Shown: positions 1 to 8,889, counted from the first letter of the stretch. The stretch: 64,000 nucleotides of DNA from Methylovirgula ligni (GCF_004135935.1 NZ_CP025086.1:1364001-1428000); one strand, 5' to 3'. Numbers and translations are program-made. Notes: generated from the letters alone by a model not told the origin.

Positions 1-2305
1 CCTGGATGTGGCGCGCGATGACGGCCGACGCCGCCCGCTTGCCGATCTCGAAGGCCGTCCGCGTCGGCACCATGCGCGGATCAATGGTGACGAGATTGCG
101 CCCCGTCGGCAGGACATCGAGCCGGCCCCGTGCGGGCGCGCCGGACGGTCCCGGTTCGACAAAGCGTCCGTCGAGCGCGGCGATGAGGCCGGCGATTTCT
201 CGTTCGGCGCAGGCGTCGAGCCGTTTCAGTGCCGCCGCGTCGGCCTGCGTCTCCGCCAGCACGCGCTCGCCTGACGTTGGCGGACGGCCGAATGTGTGCA
301 GGCCTTCGGCGATCCGCATATCCTTGATGTCACAGAGCCAGGCATCGAGCCTGGCGAGGACTTCCTCCTGCGGTGCATCCAGAGCAACGCCGCCTTCGGC
401 CGCCAGCCCGGTCTCCGTCGCACGTGCGAGGATCGTCTCGGCAAGCAGCGCGGCGCGTTTCGGGTCCATCTGTTGCGCCGAAGCGTATTCGTCGAACAAA
501 GCCTCGAACTCGGCAAGATCGCCGACGCGCCCGGCCCGGCCGAGGGGCGGCGTCAGATGGCCGACGATCACCGCCCCGGCGCGCCGCTTGGCCTGCGCAG
601 CCTCACCGGGATTATTGACGATAAACGGATAGATCAGCGGCGTCGGCCCAAGCAATGCCTCCGGCGCACAGGCTTCGGAGAGCGCCGTCGCCTTGCCCGG
701 CAGCCATTCAAGCGTGCCATGCGTACCGAGCTGGATCATCGCGTCGATATGTTCCGCGTGGCGGAGCCACAGGTAAAAAGCGACATAGAAATGCGACGGT
801 GGCAAACGCGCGTCATGATAATCCGCCTTCCGATGCGCTACGCCGCCACGATCCGGCTGGATTGCGACGATCATCTTGCCGCGACGCAGGGCGCGAAATC
901 GAAAGGCCCCCTGACTGACATGCGAATCCATTTCCGGCGGGCCCCAGGCCGCGATGATCGTGGCGCGCAAGGTCTCGGGCAAAACCGCGAATGCGTCCTG
1001 ATAATCTTCGAGCGATAAGGCTTCCTGCGGCGGTGCTTCGGCGAGAGCGCGGATGAAGGCATCGCTGTCTTCGATCGTCTCGATATCGTATCCCGCCGCC
1101 TTGAGACGCATCGCGATTTCCGCAAGGCTCGCCGGCGTATCGAGGCCGACGGCATAGGCGGCGCGACCGGCTTTGACCGGGTAATCGGAGAGGATACAGG
1201 CAAGCCGCCTCTCTCCGCGCGGCATCCGCCGCAGCCGTGCCCAGGCCAGAGCCAGGTCGGCGACGAAATCGATCCGTTCTATGTCGGGCTGGTGCGTGAC
1301 GCGCGTGAATTGCAGCTTTTCGCTGCGTTGGGTCTCTTCCTTGAAGGAAATCGTGCGGGCGATGATGCGGCCGTCGAGTTCCGGCAGGACGACATTCATC
1401 GCCAGATCGGCCGCGCCGAGCCCGCGCATATCTTCCATCCACGACGCGCGCGAGGCGCTGGCATGGATCATTTGCAGGATTGGCGCGTCGGCGGCCTCCA
1501 GCGGGCTTTGCGTGCGGTCCATCCGCGCGGCGAAGGCGGTCGAATTCAGGATGATGTCGGGCTTCTCCTCGGCGAGAACCGCAGCGAGCCAGGCCGCCGC
1601 ATCCTCATCCTTGAGGCTCGGCACATAAGCTGCGAGCACGCGCAGGCTGCGCGCCGCCAGGGCGTCGGCAACAGCCAGAATCGGCGCGACATCCCCGGCA
1701 AGAAGATAGGCGCGATAGAAGACGATGAAGGCAAGCGGCGCTTCGGTTGCGCCGGTGCGGCACGCGGCGGCGAAGAGCCCGCAAACCGGCGTCGCTTGCG
1801 GCTCCGGCAACGGGCTTTGTTCGCCTTCGAGTCTCCGGTCGATCCAGGCAAAAAGATTGGCGAGATTGCCAATCCCGCCGGCCTCGAATGTATGGGCGAC
1901 GGCGCGCAACGTTTCGACAGGCAAGGTCGATAATTCGTCAAGCCGCGGATCGGGCTGTCCGTCGCCGGAAATAAGCGCGAGATCGAACTTATGCCGCCGC
2001 GCCGCGCTTGCGAGTTCCTGCGCGCCATAGCGCCAGTATTCGAGGCCGCCGAGTAGCCGGACGAGCACGAAGCGCGCATTGGCCGCGACCTTCTCGATAT
2101 AAAGATCGATCGAATAAGGATGCCGCAGCATCGCCAGCGAGGCGAGCCGCGCATCAGTGCTTTCGCACAGATCGAGCGCCGCGGCCGCCAGCCCGAGATC
2201 GCTGTCGGAGAAGGACAGAAAGACGACCGCGCCCGGTGTCTGGCCGAGATCGATAGCACTCTGCGCCTCGTCGATCGTTCGCGTCGTCGTACGCAGAAGG
2301 TGCAT
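1..2305 (-). CDS. cobN: Aerobic cobaltochelatase subunit CobN (3' end cut by window edge)
   Basis: Encodes the large subunit of the ATP-dependent cobaltochelatase that inserts cobalt into hydrogenobyrinic acid a,c-diamide in the aerobic cobalamin pathway, working with CobS and CobT, neither of which is in the window. The minus-strand frame is open from the ATG at 2305 (protein begins MHLLRTTTRTIDEAQ) to the left edge, 768 codons, against roughly 1,100-1,270 residues for the family, so the C-terminal third is missing. Family-typical stretches can be read, such as QLGTHGTLEWLPGK and, near the edge, PTRTAFEIGKRAASAVIARH. It starts 6 bp after the cobW stop and is probably co-transcribed from the cobalamin riboswitch upstream of cobW. 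Function is secure from sequence and context. Confidence 0.93.
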   Translation of the reverse strand, partial: MHLLRTTTRTIDEAQSAIDLGQTPGAVVFLSFSDSDLGLAAAALDLCESTDARLASLAMLRHPYSIDLYIEKVAANARFVLVRLLGGLEYWRYGAQELASAARRHKFDLALISGDGQPDPRLDELSTLPVETLRAVAHTFEAGGIGNLANLFAWIDRRLEGEQSPLPEPQATPVCGLFAAACRTGATEAPLAFIVFYRAYLLAGDVAPILAVADALAARSLRVLAAYVPSLKDEDAAAWLAAVLAEEKPDIILNSTAFAARMDRTQSPLEAADAPILQMIHASASRASWMEDMRGLGAADLAMNVVLPELDGRIIARTISFKEETQRSEKLQFTRVTHQPDIERIDFVADLALAWARLRRMPRGERRLACILSDYPVKAGRAAYAVGLDTPASLAEIAMRLKAAGYDIETIEDSDAFIRALAEAPPQEALSLEDYQDAFAVLPETLRATIIAAWGPPEMDSHVSQGAFRFRALRRGKMIVAIQPDRGGVAHRKADYHDARLPPSHFYVAFYLWLRHAEHIDAMIQLGTHGTLEWLPGKATALSEACAPEALLGPTPLIYPFIVNNPGEAAQAKRRAGAVIVGHLTPPLGRAGRVGDLAEFEALFDEYASAQQMDPKRAALLAETILARATETGLAAEGGVALDAPQEEVLARLDAWLCDIKDMRIAEGLHTFGRPPTSGERVLAETQADAAALKRLDACAEREIAGLIAALDGRFVEPGPSGAPARGRLDVLPTGRNLVTIDPRMVPTRTAFEIGKRAASAVIARHIQ

Positions 2306-2311
2306 CGGCGC

Positions 2312-3349
2312 TCAGCCGACGGCGGCGGCGATCGCCGCGCGATCGAGCCCCGCCTCGCCGATGACCACGAGCCGCCCGCGCCGCAGCTCGTCCTTGTGCC
2401 AGGGCCTGTCGAAATTCTGGCGAAATCGGCGCCCGACGCCCTGCACCAGCAGCCGCATGGGCTTGCCGGCAACCTCGAAAAATCCTTTCATCCGCAACAC
2501 ATCATGCTGCTCGGCAATCGAGCTCAGCCTGAGGATGAATTGGTCCGGATCACTCAGCGGCCCGACATCGAGAACGAAGCTTTCGAATTCGTCGTGATCG
2601 TGCTCGGGCTCGTCGTCGTGATGCGACTTGCGCGTTTCGATCGCGTCTTCGGCGGCCGCTTCCAGACCAAGCAGAAGTTCGGGATCAATGCGTCCCTCGC
2701 TCGTCACGACAATCTTGACGGCGGGCGGCAGGATCGCGGCAATCTGGTCCCGCGCCTGTATCTTCTCGTCGGCCGACAGCAGATCGCTCTTGTTGAGGAC
2801 GACCATATCGGCGCAAAGGAGCTGATCCTCGAAGACTTCTTCCAGCGGATTGTCGTGATCGAGAGACGGATCAGCGGCGCGTTGCGCAGCGACGAGATCG
2901 GGATCATCGGCAAATGTCCCCGCAAGAACCGCGGCGCCATCGACCACCGCGACCACGCCGTCGACGGTGAGACGCGAACGGATCGTCGGCCAATCGAAGG
3001 CTTTCACCAGCGGCTTCGGCAAGGCGAGGCCCGACGTCTCGATGATGATGTGGTCGGGCTTTTCGCCGCGACTCAGCAAGGCCTCGATGGCCGGCACGAA
3101 ATCGTCGGCGACCGTGCAGCAGATACAGCCATTGGCGAGCTCGATGATATTGTCTTCCGGGCACGAGGCGACGCCGCAGCTTCGCAGAATCTCGCCGTCG
3201 ACGCCGACATCGCCGAATTCGTTGATGATCAAGGCCAGACGACGGCCCTGCGCGTGCTCGAGCAGATGGCGGATGAGTGTCGTCTTGCCGGAGCCGAGGA
3301 AGCCGGTGATGATCGTTGTTGGAATCTTATGCGTGTCAGGCGCCGCCAT
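2312..3349 (-). CDS. cobW: CobW family metallochaperone GTPase
   Basis: A 345-residue G3E GTPase of the CobW/COG0523 family, thought to deliver metal, here cobalt, to the cobaltochelatase. The Walker A motif GFLGSGKTT lies at about residues 17-25, the CxCC-type metal site NGCICCT at about 74-80, and the guanine-specificity NKSD at about 187-190. A His/Asp-rich stretch (SHHDDEPEHDHDEFE, about residue 243) is a likely metal-binding loop before the C-terminal CobW domain. It is the first gene after the minus-strand cobalamin riboswitch and is followed 6 bp later by cobN, so cobW-cobN should be repressed when cobalamin is plentiful. The length is normal for the family. Confidence 0.93.
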   Translation of the reverse strand: MAAPDTHKIPTTIITGFLGSGKTTLIRHLLEHAQGRRLALIINEFGDVGVDGEILRSCGVASCPEDNIIELANGCICCTVADDFVPAIEALLSRGEKPDHIIIETSGLALPKPLVKAFDWPTIRSRLTVDGVVAVVDGAAVLAGTFADDPDLVAAQRAADPSLDHDNPLEEVFEDQLLCADMVVLNKSDLLSADEKIQARDQIAAILPPAVKIVVTSEGRIDPELLLGLEAAAEDAIETRKSHHDDEPEHDHDEFESFVLDVGPLSDPDQFILRLSSIAEQHDVLRMKGFFEVAGKPMRLLVQGVGRRFRQNFDRPWHKDELRRGRLVVIGEAGLDRAAIAAAVG

Positions 3350-3460
3350 CCCATGCTCCGGTCATTATGCGGGGTGAAAGGACCGGCGCAGCGTGCGCGA
3401 CGCAGCAAGGGCCGCGGCATTTGCTCCGGGACACCCCGCCCGAGGCAAACGGTCAAAGAA

Positions 3461-3640
3461 GACGGTAGGTCTCCTGGCTCACGGCTCAACACATATGTCA
3501 CCTGCCTTCCCAAATCGCCTCAGGCAATTCAGTGGCTTTAGGTGACTGCTCGCCGTTCACAGTTGCGGGGGCAGCTGCGGCTTCGAGCATATTGCTTCGA
3601 CCGCATTCCCTGTTTCCCTTCCTAGGAAGGACCGTCAGCA
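3461..3640 (-). promoter_or_regulatory. Cobalamin riboswitch upstream of cobW-cobN
   Basis: On the minus strand the B12 box reads GCAGCTGCCCCCGCAACTGT (about 3579-3560). It is followed by GGCGAGCAGTCACC, the conserved GGGAAGGC and, at 3480-3463, GAGCCAGGAGACCTACCG, the usual 3' end of the element. A possible promoter lies just upstream on the same strand, with TTGACA at 3671-3666. About 110 bp separate the element from the cobW start, enough for an expression platform. Boundaries are approximate. Confidence 0.9.
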
Positions 3641-3707
3641 ATATCTTGCCATTGGTGGCCACCGTTGTCAAAACAACGCCTCTCAACGCGGCCGCCGGAG
3701 ATTTCGT

Positions 3708-4343
3708 ATGATTGCGCAAGACGCACCTGGCCAAACGACGCCCGGGCAGGACGAACGGTACAGGGAAAAGATGCGCAAGCGAAAGGCTGCGCAGGATCTG
3801 GAGGTCGCGTCCAAAACGATCGAGAAAGGCTTGCTGATCGTTCATACCGGCCGCGGCAAGGGCAAATCGACGGCGGCTTTCGGGCTTCTCTTGCGGGCGC
3901 TGGGGCACAACTGGCGCGTTGGCGTGGTGCAGTTCATCAAGGGCGCATGGTCGACGGGCGAGCGCGACGTGCTGGAGGCGCGCTTTGCCGATCTGGTCTC
4001 GTGGCACACGATGGGCGAGGGCTTCACCTGGGAGACCCAGGATCGCGCCCGCGACGTCGCCGCTGCCGAGGCCGCCTGGGCAAAGGCCAAAGCGCTGCTG
4101 GATGATCCCGGCATCAAGCTCGTCATCCTCGACGAACTGAACGTCGCCCTGCGCTACGATTATGTGCCGATTGACGACGTCGTTGCGACGCTGATGCAGC
4201 GGCGCCCCGGCCTGCATGTCGTCGTCACCGGGCGAAACGCGCCCCCGGCCTTGATCGAAGCGGCGGATCTCGTCACCGAGATGACTCCGGTGAAGCACCA
4301 CTTTGAAGCTGGGGTCAAAGCTCAGGCCGGAATCGAGTTCTGA
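3708..4343 (+). CDS. cobO: Corrinoid adenosyltransferase CobO/BtuR type
   Basis: A 211-residue cob(I)yrinic acid a,c-diamide adenosyltransferase that transfers the 5'-deoxyadenosyl group of ATP to reduced corrinoid. The P-loop [14 protein letters not shown] is at about residues 46-59, and the conserved [15 protein letters not shown] segment at about 139-153 carries the acidic Walker-B-like residues. The length matches the CobO/CobA family. It is transcribed divergently from cobW. Its stop overlaps the cobQ start (TGATG), so translation of the two is probably coupled. No riboswitch is visible on this strand upstream. Confidence 0.94.
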   Translation: MIAQDAPGQTTPGQDERYREKMRKRKAAQDLEVASKTIEKGLLIVHTGRGKGKSTAAFGLLLRALGHNWRVGVVQFIKGAWSTGERDVLEARFADLVSWHTMGEGFTWETQDRARDVAAAEAAWAKAKALLDDPGIKLVILDELNVALRYDYVPIDDVVATLMQRRPGLHVVVTGRNAPPALIEAADLVTEMTPVKHHFEAGVKAQAGIEF

Positions 4344-5806
4344 TGAGCGCCCGGCGTATAATGTTTCAGGGCACCGGCTCCGATGTCGGCAAATCCCTGA
4401 TCGTTGCCGGACTTGCCCGCGCCTATCGCAAGCGCGGACTTCACGTGTTGCCGTTCAAGCCGCAGAACATGTCCAATAACGCCGCGGTGACGGCGGACGG
4501 CGGCGAGATTGGCCGCGCCCAGGCCCTGCAGGCGCGTGCCGCGGGCGTCGCGCCGAGCGTGCACATGAATCCCGTTCTGCTGAAGCCGCAAAGCGAGATC
4601 GGCGCGCAGGTGATTGTCCAGGGCCGCGTGCTCGGCGCGGCCAAGGCGCAGGAATTTCAAAGCTGGAAACCCAAGCTGCGCGCGGCGGTGCTGGAAAGTT
4701 TTGCGATTCTCGCCGCGCAAGCGGATTTGATTCTCGTCGAGGGTGCCGGCAGCCCCGCCGAAATCAACTTGCGCGCCAACGATATCGCGAACATGGGCTT
4801 CGCGCGGGCGGCAGATTGTCCGGTCGTGCTGATCGGTGACATTGATCGCGGCGGTGTGATCGCGCAGATCGCCGGCACGAAACTCGTGCTCGATCCGGAT
4901 GATGCGGCTTTGATTCGCGGCTTCATCGTCAACAAATTCCGCGGCGACCCAGCGCTCTTCGCGGCTGGAATGGAAGCCATCGAAAAATATTCCGGCTGGC
5001 CGGCGCTGGGGCTCGTTCCCTATTTCCCGGACGCGGTCTTGCTGCCCGCCGAGGACGCGGTGCCGCGCCAGCGGTTTGCCTCGCGCGGCGAAAGCCGATC
5101 ACTCAAGATCGTGGCGCCCGTCCTGCCGCATATCGCCAATTTCGACGATCTTGACCCGCTTGCTGCCGAGCCTGACGTCAACCTGATCATGATCCCGCAC
5201 GGCGCGCCGTTGCCGGGCGATGCCGATCTGATCGTCCTGCCGGGCTCGAAAGCGACGCGCAGCGATATGGATGCGCTCATCACGGAGGGCTGGGACATCG
5301 ACATCAAAGCCCATGTCCGGCGCGGGAAGAGGGTGCTCGGGCTCTGCGGCGGCTTTCAATTGCTGGGCCGGCGCATCGCTGATCCCGAGGGAATCGAAGG
5401 CGAACCGGGCGAAACGGCGGGGCTCGGTCTGCTCGATGTCGAGACGATCCTTGGCGGCGACAAGACGCTGCTGGCTGTGGCGGGTCGTTCCGTGCCGAAT
5501 AACGTCCCGTTCAAAGGCTATGAAATGCATGTCGGACGGACGTGGGGACCGGACTGCGCGCGGCCGCTGCACAGACTCGATGATGGCCGGGAAGACGGCG
5601 CACGCTCGGCAAACGGTCTTGTCGCCGGTACTTATGTGCATGGCCTCTTTGCCGATGACGCCCAGCGCCACGCCTGGCTCAATTCTCTAGGCGGTGTCGC
5701 CTCGGGCCTTGCTTATGAAGATCAGGTCGAACGGATACTCGATAATTTTGCCGCGCATCTTGAAAGCTGTCTGGATCTCGACCGGCTGCTTAGCCTCGCC
5801 CGATAA
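4343..5806 (+). CDS. cobQ: Cobyric acid synthase
   Basis: A 487-residue glutamine-dependent amidotransferase that amidates four peripheral carboxylates of adenosylcobyrinic acid a,c-diamide to give cobyric acid. The N-terminal dethiobiotin-synthetase-like ATP-binding domain has GTGSDVGKS at about 10-18, followed by the family signature [10 protein letters not shown] at about 38-47. The C-terminal class I glutaminase-like domain carries the nucleophile in [12 protein letters not shown] (about residue 335), and a His in YVHGLF near 432 is the probable catalytic base. It overlaps the upstream cobO stop. Its last 17 bases overlap the 3' end of convergent cobD. Confidence 0.95.
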   Translation: MSARRIMFQGTGSDVGKSLIVAGLARAYRKRGLHVLPFKPQNMSNNAAVTADGGEIGRAQALQARAAGVAPSVHMNPVLLKPQSEIGAQVIVQGRVLGAAKAQEFQSWKPKLRAAVLESFAILAAQADLILVEGAGSPAEINLRANDIANMGFARAADCPVVLIGDIDRGGVIAQIAGTKLVLDPDDAALIRGFIVNKFRGDPALFAAGMEAIEKYSGWPALGLVPYFPDAVLLPAEDAVPRQRFASRGESRSLKIVAPVLPHIANFDDLDPLAAEPDVNLIMIPHGAPLPGDADLIVLPGSKATRSDMDALITEGWDIDIKAHVRRGKRVLGLCGGFQLLGRRIADPEGIEGEPGETAGLGLLDVETILGGDKTLLAVAGRSVPNNVPFKGYEMHVGRTWGPDCARPLHRLDDGREDGARSANGLVAGTYVHGLFADDAQRHAWLNSLGGVASGLAYEDQVERILDNFAAHLESCLDLDRLLSLAR

Positions 5807-6770
5807 AGACGAGCGCCAGAGCCGCATAAGCTAAGATCTGTAGGGCCGCCGCGCGGCGGAAAAGTGTGAGCGCGCGGCGAATGTCTTTGCAGGTTGCGGC
5901 GCGTCGGCCGTCTCCCATGAGGGCGCCGTCGATGACATCTTGACCATAGACTCGCGGTCCCCCGAGTTTGAGGCCGAGCGCACCGGCTATGGCCGCCTCC
6001 GGCCATCCCGCGTTTGGTGAGACATGTTTTGGCGCGTCGCGCCAGGCGGCTTTCCAGGCTTCGCGGACCGAAGCCACGCCATCGAAGGACGCCGCGAGCA
6101 CCAGAAGCAGCGCGCTGAGCCGCGCGGCGGGCAGATTGACGAGATCATCGAGCCGCGCCGATGCCCAGCCGAAATTTATGAAACGCGGCGTGCGATGGCC
6201 GATCATGCTGTCGGCCGTGTTGATTGTTTTATAGAGCATCGCACCGGTGAGACCGCCGGCGGCCAGCCAAAAGGCTGGCGCGACAACGCCATCGGAAAAG
6301 TTCTCGGCGAGGCTTTCGATCGCGGCCCGCGCGACGCCCGCCTTGTCGAGATCGTCCGTGATACGGCCGACGATCTGGCTGACGGCGCCGCGCGCGGCCT
6401 CAAGACTGTCGCGCTCCAGAGCATCGGCAACCGCGCGCACGTGTTCATAGAGAGAACGTTGTGCCAGCAGGCTTGACGCCAATGCGGCGAGAATCAACTC
6501 GCCGGCGTAGGAGCCGCCGCAAAGCCAGGAGAAGAGACCGCCGCAGGCGCCCGCGCACGTGAGCCAGAAAATGAGGCTGACGGCGCCCAGAAGCTTCTGG
6601 AGTCTCGCAGGGGAGCCAGGGCGATTGAGGCGCGTTTCTGTCACGTGGATCAGCCAGCCGATCCATGTGACGGGGTGGCCCACCGCACGCAGCAAAAAAG
6701 CCGGATAGCCAAAGATCGCCTCCAGTGCGAGCGCTACTGCCGTCACGCTGAACGCACTCGCGAGACTCAT
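5790..6770 (-). CDS. cobD: Adenosylcobinamide-phosphate synthase CobD/CbiB (membrane)
   Basis: A 326-residue polytopic inner-membrane protein of the CobD/CbiB family, which joins cobyric acid to the aminopropanol arm. Family stretches visible are [18 protein letters not shown] near the N-terminus, [16 protein letters not shown] at about 155-170 and TADSMIGHR at about 186. Several hydrophobic segments fit the expected multi-pass topology. The ATG at 6770 overlaps by four bases (ATGA) the stop of a 19-codon upstream ORF with a strong ribosome site, so initiation may depend on that leader. The gene converges on cobQ. In this nomenclature cobD is the synthase and not the Salmonella decarboxylase. 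Confidence 0.93.
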   Translation of the reverse strand: MSLASAFSVTAVALALEAIFGYPAFLLRAVGHPVTWIGWLIHVTETRLNRPGSPARLQKLLGAVSLIFWLTCAGACGGLFSWLCGGSYAGELILAALASSLLAQRSLYEHVRAVADALERDSLEAARGAVSQIVGRITDDLDKAGVARAAIESLAENFSDGVVAPAFWLAAGGLTGAMLYKTINTADSMIGHRTPRFINFGWASARLDDLVNLPAARLSALLLVLAASFDGVASVREAWKAAWRDAPKHVSPNAGWPEAAIAGALGLKLGGPRVYGQDVIDGALMGDGRRAATCKDIRRALTLFRRAAALQILAYAALALVFIGRG

Positions 6771-6826
6771 CGATTTTCCAGCTCACGGGCGCCGGGCGCC
6801 GCGACAATCAGAAGGGGGCGATACAT
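6767..6826 (-). CDS. Short leader ORF translationally coupled to cobD
   Basis: A 19-residue ORF ([19 protein letters not shown]) starts at 6826 behind a near-perfect ribosome-binding site (AAAGGAGG, four bases before the ATG). It ends in a TGA sharing ATGA with the cobD start. cobD itself has no comparable ribosome site, so ribosomes finishing this ORF probably restart at cobD. An inverted repeat (ACCGCC...GGCGGT) lies just upstream. I know of no named family for the peptide. It may be a pure coupling leader or the relic of a longer gene. Confidence 0.55.
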   Translation of the reverse strand: MYRPLLIVAAPGARELENR

Positions 6827-6939
6827 GATCCTCCTTTAGCAAAGACCATATACCGCCGCGCGTTCAAAAGGCGGTCAACCTCATCCCGCCGAAGACGCCA
6901 ATTCCGGGTTGCAAAAAGCTGAACGGGTCTTCGCGGACT

Positions 6940-7509
6940 CTAGCATCCGGCAGTTGCGTTCAGGCAGCGCAGCGTCCAGCGCCCGCCCTGTGCGTGAAAT
7001 CTCGAAAATGAGAGCGGCGCAATATCGATCCGCCAAAACGATTTTGGATTGGCATCAAGCGCGAGAACGGCGGCGGCGCGGATCACGGCGGCATGAGTCA
7101 CGGCAACAATGCGGCCATCGCTGCTGCGGAGAGTGTCAAGCCAGCCGGCGACCCGCGCCAGCAGGCGCGTGACTGATTCCCCGCCATGCGGTGCGGCGCC
7201 GGGGTCCGCCATCCACAGAGCGAGAGCTTCGGCGTCCGTGGCTTCCAATCCCGCGAGGGATTTGCCGGCCCAGTCTCGAAGATCGATGTCCGCGAGGCGC
7301 GGATCGATCGCGGCATCGAGATGCAGGGCCTGCGCTGTTTGCACGGCCCGAAGCGCAGGGCTTGTCCATGCCGCATCGACAGGCCCGACATGCGCCGCCG
7401 CGCTCGCCTTGGCATAGTCCCCCGGCGTCAACGGTTCGTCCAAGGGGAAAGCCGCCGCCCGAGTCGCCGCGGTCGCGGCATGCGCAATCAGGGTAAGGCG
7501 GAGGCTCAT
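6940..7509 (-). CDS. Histidine phosphatase family protein, CobC-like, with altered RHG motif
   Basis: A 189-residue protein of the phosphoglycerate-mutase-like histidine phosphatase family. Its place between cobD and cbtBA suggests alpha-ribazole-5'-phosphate phosphatase (CobC) or a related corrinoid role. The N-terminal catalytic motif normally reads RHGET but here reads AHAAT (LIAHAATAATR, residues 7-17): the His is kept while the Arg, Gly and Glu are lost. Other family positions are present: SPALRAVQTAQ at about 50-60, HGGESVTRLL near 107 and VTHAAVIRAA near 136 with the second His. Altered phosphate handling, or a binding rather than a catalytic role, is possible. It is divergent from the cbtB riboswitch. 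Confidence 0.75.
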   Translation of the reverse strand: MSLRLTLIAHAATAATRAAAFPLDEPLTPGDYAKASAAAHVGPVDAAWTSPALRAVQTAQALHLDAAIDPRLADIDLRDWAGKSLAGLEATDAEALALWMADPGAAPHGGESVTRLLARVAGWLDTLRSSDGRIVAVTHAAVIRAAAVLALDANPKSFWRIDIAPLSFSRFHAQGGRWTLRCLNATAGC

Positions 7510-7522
7510 TCCGATGATCCAT

Positions 7523-7552
7523 TTGACAGACGGGCGGCGAACAACATATCGT
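7523..7552 (+). promoter_or_regulatory. Putative sigma-70 promoter for the cbtBA riboswitch transcript
   Basis: TTGACA at 7523-7528, an 18-base spacer and TATCGT at 7547-7552 place a transcription start near 7558, directly at the 5' side of the riboswitch. Confidence 0.45.
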
Positions 7553-7554
7553 CA

Positions 7555-7690
7555 TGGCGATACGGACGTGGAAGCTGGTGAAAGTCCAGCGCGGTCGCGC
7601 CACTGTAATCGAGAGCGGAAGTCTCCGGGCTCGAAAGTCAGACCCAGCCGTAGCTTTTTATCCATCCGGCGAGGACGCAGAATCCTCAGG
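7555..7690 (+). promoter_or_regulatory. Cobalamin riboswitch (short, cbtB-type) upstream of cbtBA
   Basis: The element reads GGAAGCTGGTGAAAGTCCAG, then GCGCGGTCGCGCCACTGTAA (about 7589-7608) and AAGTCAGACCCAGCCG (about 7634-7649), the pattern of the cobalamin riboswitch seen before cbtB in many proteobacteria. A downstream GAGGA/TCCTC pairing near 7672-7687 lies just ahead of the cbtB ribosome site and could be the expression platform. It differs clearly in architecture from the longer cobW riboswitch. Boundaries are approximate. Confidence 0.88.
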
Positions 7691-7699
7691 GAGTGATCA

Positions 7700-7903
7700 A
7701 TGTCAGATACCACAATCGGTTCCGTTACAGCTACGCCCATCCCGATGGGCGAAATTCTGCCTTGGCTCATTTTTGGCGCTCTCTTGATTCTCGCGATCTA
7801 TTTCGTCGGGGCCGAGGAAGGCGCGACGTCGATCGTCAAGGGCATGTACGTGCATGAATGGGTGCATGACAGCCGTCATCTGCTCGGCTTCCCCTGCCAC
7901 TGA
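7700..7903 (+). CDS. cbtB: CbtB, small subunit of cobalt transporter
   Basis: A 67-residue single-pass membrane protein of the CbtB family, the small partner of the predicted cobalt importer CbtAB. One hydrophobic helix (ILPWLIFGALLILAIYFVGA, about residues 19-38) is followed by a His-rich tail, HEWVHDSRHLLGFPCH, the family's metal-binding signature, ending at Cys-His. The start is set by CAGGGAG seven bases upstream. It is under the cobalamin riboswitch and 12 bp from cbtA. Confidence 0.92.
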   Translation: MSDTTIGSVTATPIPMGEILPWLIFGALLILAIYFVGAEEGATSIVKGMYVHEWVHDSRHLLGFPCH

Positions 7904-7915
7904 CGGGGGTCCAAA

Positions 7916-8689
7916 ATGGTCAGCACTCTTCTTGTCCGCGGGATGATCGTCGGTTTCCTCGCGGGACTCCTCGTATTCACCTTCGCCAAAGTTTTTGGCG
8001 AGCCACAGGTCGATCGTGCCATCGCCTTCGAATCCGCAATGGATGAGGCGAAGATGAAGGCCGATCTGGCAAAAGGAATTCATGATCCGGAAGAGCCGGA
8101 ACTCGTAAGCCGGCCCCTGCAGGCAAGCTGGGGATTGCTGACCGGGGTCATGACTTACGCTACAGCTTTTGGCGGTCTGTTTGCCCTGGCGTTTGCCTTC
8201 GCCTACGGTCGCGCCAGCTCGCTGAGCCCGCGCGCGGTCTCCGCTCTGTTGGCGCTCACGGGGTTCATAAGCCTTTATGTTGTGCCGAATCTGAAATATC
8301 CGGCGAATCCGCCCTCCGTGGGTAATCCGGATACGATCGGAATTCGGACGGGACTCTATTTCGCGATGATGGTCCTGTCGGTCGCCGCCATGATCGGCGC
8401 GGCCGTGTTGCGCAAACGTCTGGCTCCCAAATATGGCGCGTGGACAGCGGCGCTCGTCGCGGCGGGCGTCTACCTGTTAGCGGTCATCATCGCCGGTGCG
8501 CTGCTGCCGCCGATCAACGAAGTTCCGGCCGATTTCCCCGCCGTCGTACTTTGGCATTTCCGGATCGACTCGCTTGGAATGCAGGCGATCATGTGGGCGA
8601 CATTCGGCCTTCTCTTCGGCGCTCTGACGGAGAAGGCCTCGGTCGGCCGTCTCTATAAAATCAGCGGTAATGCGAGAACGGCGTGGTGA
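7916..8689 (+). CDS. cbtA: CbtA, cobalt transporter membrane subunit
   Basis: A 257-residue inner-membrane protein of the CbtA family with about five or six hydrophobic segments. It opens with LLVRGMIVGFLAGLLVFTFAKVFGEP and later shows ATAFGGLFALAFAFAYGR and a C-terminal MQAIMWATFGLLFGAL. It is predicted to form the cobalt transport channel with CbtB, feeding the cobaltochelatase encoded nearby. It is translated directly after cbtB and regulated by the same riboswitch. A terminator-like hairpin follows at 8742. Confidence 0.92.
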   Translation: MVSTLLVRGMIVGFLAGLLVFTFAKVFGEPQVDRAIAFESAMDEAKMKADLAKGIHDPEEPELVSRPLQASWGLLTGVMTYATAFGGLFALAFAFAYGRASSLSPRAVSALLALTGFISLYVVPNLKYPANPPSVGNPDTIGIRTGLYFAMMVLSVAAMIGAAVLRKRLAPKYGAWTAALVAAGVYLLAVIIAGALLPPINEVPADFPAVVLWHFRIDSLGMQAIMWATFGLLFGALTEKASVGRLYKISGNARTAW

Positions 8690-8741
8690 AGCGGCAAGCT
8701 TTTAGTTCTTGCCTTCAGCATCGCACGAGATGACGCGATCA

Positions 8742-8784
8742 AGACCGATATCACAGTGTAATGCTAGCGATGTCGGTCTATTTT
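8742..8784 (+). terminator. Possible rho-independent terminator after cbtA
   Basis: AGACCGATATC (8742-8752) pairs with GATGTCGGTCT (8769-8779), one G-U wobble, around a 16-base loop, followed by ATTTT. The long loop and short T-run make it a weak terminator, but the position 53 bp after the cbtA stop fits. Confidence 0.45.
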
Positions 8785-8860
8785 GAAGGAAATATTTCCT
8801 TCTAGGAGATTTCATATTCGTCGATTAGCCTTGCCGTTGTTGCATGACATTTGACATGCA
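8785..8860. promoter_or_regulatory. Palindromes upstream of the catalase-like gene
   Basis: GAAGGAAATATTTCCTTC (8785-8802) is a perfect 18-bp palindrome. A second inverted repeat, TGCATG-N8-CATGCA, lies at 8841-8860. Both are 30-105 bp before the peroxidase start and are candidate operators; no regulator gene is adjacent. Confidence 0.45.
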
Positions 8861-8889
8861 TTCAGTATCAATGAGCAAGAGCGTTCCCC

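Noticed and set aside
3498-4301. 267-codon minus-strand frame opposite cobO
   Set aside because: It is antisense to cobO and the riboswitch region, has no family resemblance, and cobO is certain on the other strand.
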